Assembly: GCA_030148775.1 (NCBI GenBank)
Contig: JASBST010000108.1
Coordinates: 62,001 to 126,000, forward strand
Source: Thiogranum sp.
Lineage (GTDB): Bacteria > Pseudomonadota > Gammaproteobacteria > DSM-19610
Direction of reading: 5' to 3'
DNA: 64,000 nucleotides
The position numbers were made by a program, and so were the translations under genes. The notes beneath the pieces are model-generated. The model made no database searches and had not been told where the DNA came from. It saw only the letters and a program-made list of their open reading frames with translations. Every line of letters begins with the position of its first letter. The first letter of the stretch is position 1. Of the stretch, positions 1-9,000 are shown piece after piece.

Positions 1-42
1 CGAATCAGCGATAATTGCCGCTATACGCAAAATCGCTGTGTT

Positions 43-115
43 CACTGAGGGGCGCTGCAGCGGGGCAATCCCGTCAGGCTCAGAGAAACCAGCGCTATCA
101 AAACAACGGCGCTCA
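43..115 (+). promoter_or_regulatory. SAH riboswitch in the ahcY leader
   Basis: This matches the S-adenosylhomocysteine (ahcY-motif) riboswitch by eye. Stem P1 pairs CTGAG (45-49) with CTCAG (79-83). P2 pairs CGGG (61-64) with CCCG (70-73) around a short loop. The conserved block GTCAGGCTCAG follows. The 3' element AACGGCGCTCA (105-115) can form the pseudoknot with GGGCGC near 50-55, allowing one G-U pair. A Shine-Dalgarno GGGAG lies just downstream before the ahcY ATG. In known members SAH binding raises expression of SAH hydrolase. That function is from the family; the pairing is seen here. Confidence 0.9.
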
Positions 116-140
116 TCTTTGCACTAACGGGAGATGAACC

Positions 141-1559
141 ATGAACGCTGTTTTGGATTCCACTAACGATTTCAAAGTTGCCGACCTCAATCTGGCCGAC
201 TGGGGCCGTAAGGAAATTGCCATCGCCGAGAGCGAGATGCCCGGCCTGATGGCGCTGCGCGAGGAGTTCGGCACACAGCAACCCCTGAAAGGCGCCCGCA
301 TCACCGGCAGCCTACACATGACCATCCAGACCGCGGTACTGATCGAAACGCTGGTAGCGCTCGGCGCCGAGGTCCGCTGGGCCTCGTGCAACATCTTCTC
401 GACGCAGGATCACGCCGCGGCCGCCATTGCCGCCGCCGGCATTCCGGTTTATGCCTGGAAAGGCGAAACCGTCGACGAGTATTGGTGGTGCACCGAACAG
501 GCTCTGACCTGGCCCGATGGCGGCATGCCCAATATGATTCTCGATGACGGCGGCGATGCCACGCTGTTGCTGCACAAAGGCGTCGAGTTCGAAAAAGCCG
601 GCGCCGTCCCCGAGGCCAAGGCAGGCGACAATGAAGAGTGGGTAGCCATTCTGGCGGTGCTGCGGCGTACGCTGGAAAGCAAGCCCGGCTTCTGGCAGAA
701 GATGGCGAACAGCGTCAAAGGCGTGACCGAAGAGACCACCACCGGAGTGCACCGCCTCTATCACATGCAGGAAAACGGCGAACTGCTGTTCCCGGCAATG
801 AACGTCAACGATTCAGTGACCAAATCGAAATTCGACAATCTTTATGGCTGCCGCGAATCGCTGATCGACGGCATCAAGCGCGCCACCGACGTCATGATCG
901 CCGGCAAGATCTGCGTGGTACTGGGCTATGGTGATGTCGGCAAGGGCTGCGCCCAGGCATACCGGGGTATGGGTGCCACCGTACTGGTCACCGAAATCGA
1001 TCCGATCTGCGCCCTGCAGGCCACCATGGAAGGCTATCGGGTGGTGACCATGGACGAAGCCGCCTCTGTGGGCGATATCTTCGTCACCACCACTGGCAAC
1101 GTCAACGTCATCAATCATGACCACATGCTGGCGATGAAAGATGAAGCCATTGTCTGCAATATCGGGCACTTTGACTCGGAAATCGATATCGCCTCGCTGG
1201 AGAAATATCAATGGGAAGAGATCAAACCGCAGGTCGACCATGTGATCTTCCCCGATGGCAAGAAAATCATCGTGCTTGCCAAGGGACGCCTGGTGAATCT
1301 TGGCTGCGCCACCGGACACCCGAGCTTCGTCATGTCGGCGTCGTTCACCAACCAGGTTATGGCGCAGATGGAGCTGTTCGGTAACGCCGGCAAATACGAG
1401 AACAAGGTTTACATACTGCCTAAGACTCTGGATGAGAAAGTCGCCCGCCTGCATCTGAAAAAGATCGGCGCGCAACTCACCACGCTAACCCAGGAGCAGG
1501 CCGCTTACCTCGGCATGAACGTGAACGGCCCCTATAAGCCGGAGCACTACCGCTACTAA
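141..1559 (+). CDS. ahcY: Adenosylhomocysteinase (SAH hydrolase)
   Basis: This cytosolic enzyme splits S-adenosylhomocysteine into adenosine and homocysteine and so relieves product inhibition of methyltransferases. The 472-residue product has the normal length of the long bacterial form. The substrate-binding N-terminal half carries [15 protein letters not shown] and the STQDHAAAA stretch. The NAD-binding Rossmann motif [10 protein letters not shown] lies at about residues 255-265. The C-terminus ends PYKPEHYRY, as is typical. The ATG at 141 has GGGAG about 7 nt upstream and follows the SAH riboswitch. metF follows in the same direction, so the two likely serve the methionine cycle together. 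Confidence 0.98.
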   Translation: MNAVLDSTNDFKVADLNLADWGRKEIAIAESEMPGLMALREEFGTQQPLKGARITGSLHMTIQTAVLIETLVALGAEVRWASCNIFSTQDHAAAAIAAAGIPVYAWKGETVDEYWWCTEQALTWPDGGMPNMILDDGGDATLLLHKGVEFEKAGAVPEAKAGDNEEWVAILAVLRRTLESKPGFWQKMANSVKGVTEETTTGVHRLYHMQENGELLFPAMNVNDSVTKSKFDNLYGCRESLIDGIKRATDVMIAGKICVVLGYGDVGKGCAQAYRGMGATVLVTEIDPICALQATMEGYRVVTMDEAASVGDIFVTTTGNVNVINHDHMLAMKDEAIVCNIGHFDSEIDIASLEKYQWEEIKPQVDHVIFPDGKKIIVLAKGRLVNLGCATGHPSFVMSASFTNQVMAQMELFGNAGKYENKVYILPKTLDEKVARLHLKKIGAQLTTLTQEQAAYLGMNVNGPYKPEHYRY

Positions 1560-1612
1560 GCCGGTCAGCGGCAGGCCAATTTGGCGTGCCCCGGCGATCA
1601 ACCCTTTGAAGA

Positions 1613-1632
1613 GTTCCCGCTTCGGCGGGAAC
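1613..1632 (+). promoter_or_regulatory. UUCG-capped hairpin in the metF leader
   Basis: GTTCCCGC (1613-1620) and GCGGGAAC (1625-1632) form a perfect 8-bp stem closed by a TTCG tetraloop. Only 10 nt separate it from the metF ATG and there is no T-run after it, so it does not look like a plain intrinsic terminator. No clear Shine-Dalgarno lies between stem and start. It may affect metF translation or protect a processed mRNA end; that is inference. Confidence 0.6.
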
Positions 1633-1642
1633 GGCGCCCTAT

Positions 1643-2497
1643 ATGGAATCACAAAAACAACATCCGCGAGTCTACAGCTTCGAGTTTTTTCCGCCCAAGA
1701 CCGACGAGGGCGCGAAAAAACTACGTCTAACGCGTGAACGCCTGGCGGCGCTGCACCCCCGCTTCTTTTCCGTGACTTTCGGCGCCGGCGGCTCGACGCG
1801 GGAGCGCACCTTCGATACCGTGTGCGAAATTCAGCGCGACTCGGGCATCGAAGCGGCGCCGCACCTTTCCTGTGTTGCCTCCACCCGGGAGAACATCCGC
1901 GAGATTCTCAAGCTGTATCAATCGCAGAACATCCGTCACATCGTGGCGTTGCGCGGCGATTTGCCATCGGGCATGGGACGGCCCGGCGAATTCCGTTATG
2001 CCAACGAGCTGGTCGCCTTCATCCGTGAGGAGAGCGGCGACCATTTCCATATCGAAGTGGCCGCCTATCACGAGTTCCACCCCCAGGCGCCGAGTGCGAC
2101 CAAAGACCTGGACAACTTCCAGCGTAAGGTGGAGGCCGGGGCCGATAGCGCCATCACGCAATATTTTTTCAATGCCGATGCTTATTTCGACTTTGTTTAC
2201 GAATGCGAAAAGCGAGGCCTGAGTCTTCCGATCGTGCCCGGCATCATGCCGATCACCAACTACACGCAGCTGGCGCGGTTTTCCGACATGTGCGGCGCCG
2301 AAATTCCACGCTGGATCCGCAAACGACTGGAGGCCTATGCCGACGATCGGGACGCCATCCGCGCATTCGGCGAGGAGGTGGTTACGCGGCTGTGCGCCAC
2401 GCTGCTGGAGGCCGGCGCACCCGGCCTGCATTTCTACACCATGAATCAGGCGGGATCGACTACAGCCATCTGGAACAACCTTGGCCTGGACTCCTAG
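1643..2497 (+). CDS. metF: Methylenetetrahydrofolate reductase
   Basis: The flavoenzyme reduces 5,10-methylene-THF to 5-methyl-THF, the methyl donor for methionine synthase. The protein has 284 residues, normal for bacterial MetF. The N-terminal SFEFFPPKT motif carries the conserved Glu of the active site. SVTFGAGGST follows, then the HLSC and ALRGDLP segments that bind FAD, and the C-terminal region with PGIMPITNY. ahcY lies 83 nt upstream, a common pairing for SAH/methionine recycling. The ATG at 1643 gives the full N-terminus but has no obvious Shine-Dalgarno because a UUCG hairpin occupies the site. Confidence 0.97.
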   Translation: MESQKQHPRVYSFEFFPPKTDEGAKKLRLTRERLAALHPRFFSVTFGAGGSTRERTFDTVCEIQRDSGIEAAPHLSCVASTRENIREILKLYQSQNIRHIVALRGDLPSGMGRPGEFRYANELVAFIREESGDHFHIEVAAYHEFHPQAPSATKDLDNFQRKVEAGADSAITQYFFNADAYFDFVYECEKRGLSLPIVPGIMPITNYTQLARFSDMCGAEIPRWIRKRLEAYADDRDAIRAFGEEVVTRLCATLLEAGAPGLHFYTMNQAGSTTAIWNNLGLDS

Positions 2498-2539
2498 CGC
2501 GCCTGGCGGGAGTGGACCACATCACACAGTTTGCGGCCG

Positions 2540-3889
2540 ATGAACAATGCTGAGCTGGTAAAACGCGATCTTTCTGTCGTCTGGCATCCCTGCACCAAGA
2601 TGAAAGACCACGAGTGGCTGCCGATGATTCCCATCCGGCGGGCCGAGGGAATATGGCTGGAAGACTACGACGGCAGACGCTATCTGGACGCGGTCAGCTC
2701 CTGGTGGGTCAATTTGTTCGGGCATGCGCACCCCTACATCAACGCTGCCGTGCAACAACAGGCGCAGACCCTGGAACATGTGATGCTGGCCGGCTTCACC
2801 CACCAAGCGGTGGTGGAACTGTCAGAAAGACTCGTCCGACTCACCCCCGCCGGCCTGGAGCGCTGCTTCTACGCCGACAACGGTTCGGCGGCCGTGGAAG
2901 TTGCCCTGAAAATGAGCTTTCATTATTGGCGCAATAACGGGCGCGCCGGAAAGACCAAGTTCATCACGCTGGAGAACAGTTACCACGGCGAAACCCTGGG
3001 TGCGCTCGCAGTCGGCAACGTTCAACTTTACAAGGACACTTACGCGCCCCTGCTGATGCAGACAATCAGCGTGCCTTCACCCGATTGTTTTTATCGCCAA
3101 CCGGGCGAAAGCTGCGCGTCCTACAGCGAGCGCATGTTTCAACCCATGCGCGAGGCGCTGGAGCGGCACGCGGAGGAGGTCTGCGCCGTGATTGTCGAGC
3201 CGCTGGTCCAGTGTGCCGGTGGCATGCGCATGTACGACCCTGTGTACCTCAAGTTGTTGCGTGCCGCCTGCGATGAATTCGGCGTGCACCTGATCGCCGA
3301 CGAGATCGCTGTCGGCTTTGGCCGCACCGGCACCCTGTTCGCCTGCGAACAGGCCGCGGTCAGCCCGGACTTCCTCTGCCTGTCGAAGGGCCTGACGGGT
3401 GGCTATCTGCCGCTGTCGGTGGTACTGACCGGGGACAACATCTATCAGGCATTCTACGACGACTACGGTTCGCTGAGAGCCTTTCTCCATTCGCATAGTT
3501 ATACCGGTAACGCCCTGGCCTGCAGCGCGGCGCTGGCAACATTGGACCTCTTCGAACAGAACGACACACTGGCCGCCAATCGCTCGCTGGCCGCGGCCAT
3601 GGCCGCGGCGACCGCCGATCTCGGCGACCACCCGCAGGTGGCGGAGGTCCGACAAACCGGTATGATATTGGCAATTGAAATGGTCAAAAACAAGCTTGAG
3701 CGGACGCCTTATCCCTGGCAGGAGCGCCGCGGCCTACGCGTCTATGAGCACGGCCTGGCCAACGGCATGCTGTTGCGCCCGCTGGGTAATGTGGTGTATT
3801 TCATGCCGCCTTATATCATCGAACCCGACCAGATTGCGATGATGGCCGATGTCGCCCGGCAAGGCATCGACAAAGCTGTCGCCGACTGA
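2540..3889 (+). CDS. bioA: Adenosylmethionine-8-amino-7-oxononanoate aminotransferase
   Basis: This PLP enzyme of biotin synthesis converts KAPA to DAPA using S-adenosylmethionine as amino donor. Family signs are WHPCTKMKDHE near the N-terminus, the LDAVSSWWVNLFGHAHP segment, the ADNGSAAVEVALKM segment, and the PLP-lysine region LCLSKGLTGGYLPLS. About 449 residues is normal. I chose the ATG at 2540; an in-frame TTG at 2531 would add three residues. No other bio genes are nearby, so bioA is detached from the rest of the pathway. Its TGA overlaps the rsmE ATG by one base. Confidence 0.96.
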   Translation: MNNAELVKRDLSVVWHPCTKMKDHEWLPMIPIRRAEGIWLEDYDGRRYLDAVSSWWVNLFGHAHPYINAAVQQQAQTLEHVMLAGFTHQAVVELSERLVRLTPAGLERCFYADNGSAAVEVALKMSFHYWRNNGRAGKTKFITLENSYHGETLGALAVGNVQLYKDTYAPLLMQTISVPSPDCFYRQPGESCASYSERMFQPMREALERHAEEVCAVIVEPLVQCAGGMRMYDPVYLKLLRAACDEFGVHLIADEIAVGFGRTGTLFACEQAAVSPDFLCLSKGLTGGYLPLSVVLTGDNIYQAFYDDYGSLRAFLHSHSYTGNALACSAALATLDLFEQNDTLAANRSLAAAMAAATADLGDHPQVAEVRQTGMILAIEMVKNKLERTPYPWQERRGLRVYEHGLANGMLLRPLGNVVYFMPPYIIEPDQIAMMADVARQGIDKAVAD

Positions 3890-4617
3890 TGCGCGCACTG
3901 CGCCTGTATACTTCCCAACCCCTGACGATTGCCCAGAGCGTGGTTCTCGAGACCGCGCCCAGCCACCATCTTTTGAAGGTGTTGCGCGCCCGCAGCGGAG
4001 ACGCGGTGATCCTGTTTAACGGCGACGGACATGAGTACCAGGCAACCCTGGAGGACCGGGAAGGAAAACGGGCGCGCCTCACGGTTTCCCGGAAACAGTC
4101 ACCGGCACGGGAATCCCACTTGCACATCAGCCTGGGTCAGGGCATTTCCCGCGGCGAACGCATGGACCTGGTGATGCAAAAAGCCGTGGAGCTTGGTGTC
4201 AACGAAATTACGCCACTGTGGACGGCACGCTCGCAGGTGCAACTAAAGGGCGAGCGATTGGAAAAACGTCTGTTGCACTGGAAGGGCATTGTAATCGCCG
4301 CGTGCGAACAGTCGGGGCGCCTGCATTTGCCCTTACTGCGCCCCCCGGCCGAGTTCGATGACTGGCCGCAGCCGTCAACGCAGGCCTTGCGGCTTATGCT
4401 GCATCCGGACGCCGATCGCACCTTACCCATGTTGGACCGGCCGACGCATGTGCAGGTGCTGTTGGGGCCGGAAGGAGGTTTCGATGCAGCGGAAATAGAG
4501 CGTGCACAGGCGGCCGGATTCCTGCCGGTGCGCCTCGGCCCGCGCGTCTTGCGCACCGAAACGGCGACACTGGCGACGCTGACCGCCCTGCAGACGCTGT
4601 GGGGGGATTTCGCCTAG
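3889..4617 (+). CDS. rsmE: 16S rRNA (uracil1498-N3)-methyltransferase
   Basis: A SPOUT-fold enzyme that methylates U1498 of 16S rRNA using SAM. The 242-residue protein starts with an RNA-binding PUA-like domain. The C-terminal SPOUT knot contains the signature LGPEGGFDAAEIERA and the SAM-binding tail LGPRVLRTETATLA. The start codon overlaps the bioA stop (TGATG), so translational coupling is likely. In Pseudomonas the rsmE gene also lies between bioA and the chp locus. The 3' end overlaps the convergent chpC by 4 nt. Confidence 0.97.
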   Translation: MRALRLYTSQPLTIAQSVVLETAPSHHLLKVLRARSGDAVILFNGDGHEYQATLEDREGKRARLTVSRKQSPARESHLHISLGQGISRGERMDLVMQKAVELGVNEITPLWTARSQVQLKGERLEKRLLHWKGIVIAACEQSGRLHLPLLRPPAEFDDWPQPSTQALRLMLHPDADRTLPMLDRPTHVQVLLGPEGGFDAAEIERAQAAGFLPVRLGPRVLRTETATLATLTALQTLWGDFA

Positions 4618-5090
4618 CGTCCCAACTCGATCCAGCCGGTCTCGATCAGCGCCTGAATGATTTCCAGGTCGGGAATTAATGCCTCTTCACTACCGATCTG
4701 GATACAGTCGGCGACGCTGTCGGGAAGATTTCTGGTCGACACCAATGATTCGCCCAGCGCGTCGTCATCCGCGGCAAAAAGACGCGGTATACCCGTAGTC
4801 ACCATCGCGAAGAAGGACAGGGTGGAATCCGAACGCACGCTATTGAGAATGGAAATACGCGCGCCCTGTTGGTTCTGCCGCAGACCGAATCCGCATATCG
4901 TCTCCATCGACACCACCGGCAGATCCTGATCCCGCCAGCGCAAAGAGCCCAAAAGCCATTCGGGCCCGTTCTCGATCAGGTCCAACGGCTGGAAATTGAC
5001 CACTTCCGCGATGGCCACATTCGGCACCAGCAGGTTGACCCCGTCCAGGGGCACCCAAAGGCTGCGAACAGATTCGACGACGGCATTCAT
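4614..5090 (-). CDS. chpC: CheW-like adaptor ChpC of the pilus chemosensory system
   Basis: A single CheW domain of 158 residues. CheW proteins bridge a receptor and the CheA-type kinase at the membrane. The fold is seen in the N-terminal VPLDGVNLLVPN strand, the WLLGSLRWRDQDLPVV segment matching the CheW GxxxxRGxxxPV region, and the C-terminal strands. It is the last gene of the pilGHIJK-chpABC operon, 19 nt after chpB. In P. aeruginosa ChpC is thought to link extra receptors to ChpA. The name rests on order and domain; chpD and chpE are absent. Confidence 0.87.
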   Translation of the reverse strand: MNAVVESVRSLWVPLDGVNLLVPNVAIAEVVNFQPLDLIENGPEWLLGSLRWRDQDLPVVSMETICGFGLRQNQQGARISILNSVRSDSTLSFFAMVTTGIPRLFAADDDALGESLVSTRNLPDSVADCIQIGSEEALIPDLEIIQALIETGWIELGR

Positions 5091-5109
5091 AGCGCTACCT
5101 CAATCCTTG

Positions 5110-6087
5110 TTAGTTGATACGGGCCGGCGCCGGCTGACAGCGTTTTGCCAGCGCCAGCGCAAGTTCTTCCGGTGAACCACTGCGTTCGACTTTACAGTAC
5201 TTGCGCGCCGCTTCCGGCAAATTGGAAATCACACAACTTTGCGCACTTTGGGCCCAGATGAAACCGCCTTTCAGACTGATGTCCTGACACCCGTCCACTC
5301 CATCCTTACCCAGACCGCTGAATAGTATGGCACCGCAATAGCTACCGAAGACGCCGGCAACCGAGCGCAGCAAGTCGTCGATATCCGGTCGTTGCGCCGA
5401 CTTCCAGCCGGCCTCGCAACGACGCACCGTTCCCTTTCCATCCAGCTCGATCCGGGCATCGGCCGGCACCAGCCAAACCTGTCCCGGCTCGAGGGTGTGC
5501 GAATCTGTCATCAGCGCAACCGGCCAGCGGCTGCAGCGGTCCAACTGTTCGACCAGAAGGTCCTGCAGCGATTCCGAAATATGCTGAGCGAGCAAGATGG
5601 TCAACGGCAGATCGCACGGCAACGCCTGCAGAAAACGGACTATAGCCTTCGGCCCGCCGATGGACGCTCCAAGCACCACCACCCAATGCGGGGTGGAGTC
5701 GGTAGTCTGTCGATCGGAAACCAGGTGGAGTTCCGGCCGGCGCGCCGTATTCGGCGGCACGGGCATTGCGGTCCGGTTGGCAAGGCTTTGTAATTTCCCC
5801 ACCAGGCGGCGGTGCCAGATCATACTGCTGCCCACCCCGCCGGCATTCAACAGCACCGGCACGGGCGAATCGCGCAAGATACTCTCCACCTGCCGACGCT
5901 CGGGCTGTACTTCCATATCGATCAGCAGCACATCGGCGTCGCACCAATCCACCGGCAGCGGCAGCTCGAAGCCACGATCGACCACCACCTCCATACCCGC
6001 ATCCTCGAGCAAGGCGCGAAATTCACCGCGCTCGCAATCGCGAGCCATCAAGGCGACGCGCAGCGTCTCCTGGGGACTCTCACCCAT
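5110..6087 (-). CDS. chpB: CheB-type methylesterase ChpB with a degenerate receiver
   Basis: This protein should demethylate (or deamidate) glutamates on the receptor PilJ, opposing PilK. The C-terminal catalytic domain keeps all three CheB elements: Ser in GASIGGP, His in LLAQHIS, and Asp in GLGKDGVDG. The N-terminal 130 or so residues resemble a receiver (LRVALMARDCE, VLLIDMEV) but the acidic pocket is poor: the usual DD pair near residue 15 is RD. Control by phosphorylation may therefore be altered. It overlaps chpA by 8 nt and precedes chpC. The length, 325 residues, fits Pseudomonas ChpB. Confidence 0.9.
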   Translation of the reverse strand: MGESPQETLRVALMARDCERGEFRALLEDAGMEVVVDRGFELPLPVDWCDADVLLIDMEVQPERRQVESILRDSPVPVLLNAGGVGSSMIWHRRLVGKLQSLANRTAMPVPPNTARRPELHLVSDRQTTDSTPHWVVVLGASIGGPKAIVRFLQALPCDLPLTILLAQHISESLQDLLVEQLDRCSRWPVALMTDSHTLEPGQVWLVPADARIELDGKGTVRRCEAGWKSAQRPDIDDLLRSVAGVFGSYCGAILFSGLGKDGVDGCQDISLKGGFIWAQSAQSCVISNLPEAARKYCKVERSGSPEELALALAKRCQPAPARIN

Positions 6088-9000
6088 TCGATCCGGTTTC
6101 CTCTAACAAGGCCTGGATGTTCTCCAACAATTCGCTTTCCTGGAACGGCTTGCCCAGATAACGATTCACGCCGATCTGCATCGCGCGCTGGCGGTGTTTG
6201 TCTCCGGTGCGCGACGTGATCATGATAATCGGTATATTCCGCAGCCTGGCTTCGTTGCGCACGTGAGTGGCCAACTCGAACCCGTCCATACGCGGCATTT
6301 CGATATCCAGCAACATTATATCAGGGATATGGTCCTGCAGCTTGGATACCGCATCCACACCATCCTTGGCGGCGATGACATTCATATCGTTGCGCTCCAG
6401 GATGCGCGTGGTGACCTTACGCACGGTGATTGAATCGTCCACCACCATGACGGTCATCCCCTGTCCCCGGGCCGCGGGACGGCCCCCGAGGTGATTCACC
6501 TGGTCGCTCATGGAAGCGGCGCCGCCGCGCAATAGCGCGGCCACATCGAGAATCATGACAACGCGCCCATCACCGAGAATGGTCGCACCGGAGACGCCCG
6601 GCACCGTGCTGATCTGCGGCCCCACCGACTTGACGACGATTTCGCGACTGCCCAGCAGGTTTTCCACGTGGAATGCCACGCAATGTTCGCCAAAGCGTGC
6701 CAACAATACCGGCAGCCGTTTCGGTCCGCTGTCCAGATGCGGGATTCCGGTCACCAGGACAGACCCCAGGTGCCGGACTTCGTATTCGTATTGGCCGTAG
6801 GCGAAGCGCGTATCAGGGTCGTCGTAGTGGGCCCTGAGGTCCTCGCGCCGCATGCGCACAATGCCTTCGATACTCGACAGGGGTATAGCGTAGGTATCGT
6901 CGCCGACTTCGACAAGCAGGGCCTGATTCAAGGCCAGAGTAAACGGCAAGCGGACGGTAAAGGTCGTCCCCTTGCCCTGAATCGAGTCGATATGAAGCGA
7001 CCCACCCAGCTGCTTGACTTCGCTGTTGACGACATCCATGCCCACGCCGCGGCCCGCCACCTGGGTGACTTGCTCCGCGGTGCTGAAGCCGGTTTCGAGA
7101 ATGAACTGCAAAACTTCGTTGTCTGTCAGCTCGGAATTGGTTTCCATCATGCCGCGCTGAATCGCCTTGCGGCGAATCGCATCCAGGTTGATACCGGCGC
7201 CATCGTCGGCAATGCGCAACACCACGTCGGATGATTCACGCTCAAGTGTTATCCGTATGGTGCCACTCTCCGGCTTGCCGCTCGCCCGCCGTTGTGCCGG
7301 CGTTTCGATACCATGGGAGATCGCATTGCGCAGCATGTGCTCCAACGGAGCGACGATACGATCGACCACGGTACGGTCCATCTCACCTTCCGCGCCGGAC
7401 AATTCGAGCTCGGCTTTCTTGTTCAGCTCCTGCGCGGTCTGGCGTACGATGCGACGCATGCGCGCGGCCAACCCCAGAAACGGCACTATGCGCGTACGCA
7501 TCAGGCCTTCCTGCAGCTCGGTGTTCACACGCGACTGCTGCAATAGCAGGGTTTCGGATTCACGCGTAATGTTTTCCAGCATATTCTGAATGCTGCTCAA
7601 ATCGCTCACACTTTCCATCAACGAGCGCGACAACTGCTGCATATGGGAATAACGATCCATTTCCAGCGGATCGAAATCCTCTCCGGCGGAGCCTTCGTCC
7701 ATAATCTCGCCTTCGCGTTCGTAGCGATACAGGACCTGCGCCTCGGTTTCAATTTCCAGCTTGCGCAATTGCTCGCGCACACGAGCGACCGTCTGCTCCA
7801 TTTCCACCAGGTTGAACCCGTAGGCACCGATCTGCTGCTCCAGTCGCGAGCGATAGATGCTGACCTCGCCGGCGTAGTTCACCATATTGTCGAGTAGCTC
7901 CGCTTTTACGCGAATCAACTCCTGACTGCTGCGCGAGCGGCTGCGGCGTTCGGCGAACTCATTGTCCGCCGCCAGGGCGACAGCTTCGGATGACTTGGCG
8001 CCGGGCGCCTTTTGCGCAACCGGCTTCTCTTCAACTTCCTGCCCGGCACGCAACTTGTCGAGCTTGGCGATAATATCGCTGGCGGCTTCCAGCGCAGCCC
8101 GGTTACTGACCTTGTCCACCATGTCGGCCAGCCTGTCCTGCGTGCTTTCGAGCACCATGAAGAGACTGTCGGACGCCGCCACCGCGCCGTCGGCGACTCT
8201 GACCATCAGCGATTCCACGGCGTGCGCCAGATCACCGATTTCGGTGATATCCGCCATACGCGCGCCGCCCTTCAATGTATGCAACTCCCGCTGCAACTCC
8301 GCAATCAACTCCTGATCGTCGCGCGCCCGTTTCCAGTTCTGCAGCGTCTGCTCGCAATGACCGACGATATCGCCGGCCTCTTCAATGAACACGCCCAGAA
8401 GTTCCGGATCCACCTCGACGTACGGATCCGCTTGGGCGTCATCGCCGCCCCTATCGACAGAGTCCGCCGGAACCTCCTCCACCAGATCCGCGGCGTCCGC
8501 CGCGGCGGGTACAGCCTCGCGCAGCGCCTCCAGACGATTCACCAGCTCCGCGGCCGGCTGCAGGACCTGTCGGGCACGCACCTGGTCCAGCATCTGCGCC
8601 AGGCAATCGTGGGCCTGCTGTACGCCTTCAATATACTCGACACCAGCAGCGGCACCCGCCCCGTCCATCGCGCTCAGCAGCGACTCCACGGCGTGCGCCA
8701 CATCGCCGATAGCGGGCAGATCCGCCATACGCGCGCCGCCTTTTAACGTATGCAGAGCGCGCTGCAATGCCGCCAGGGCCGCGGAATCGCCCTGCGACTC
8801 GCGCCACGACTGCAACGCGCCATCCGCGGATTCAAGATTTTCCGCGGCTTCTTCGAGAAAGACCTGCAACAATTCATCATCGTGGCCGGCATAGGGATCG
8901 GCCGGCTCCGCGACCAAATCGACGGCTTGCGCGAGCGCAGGCTGCGGCAGCGGCTGCTCAAACGGCTCAGGTTCCGCTAGCGGCGACATATCGTCGCCAC

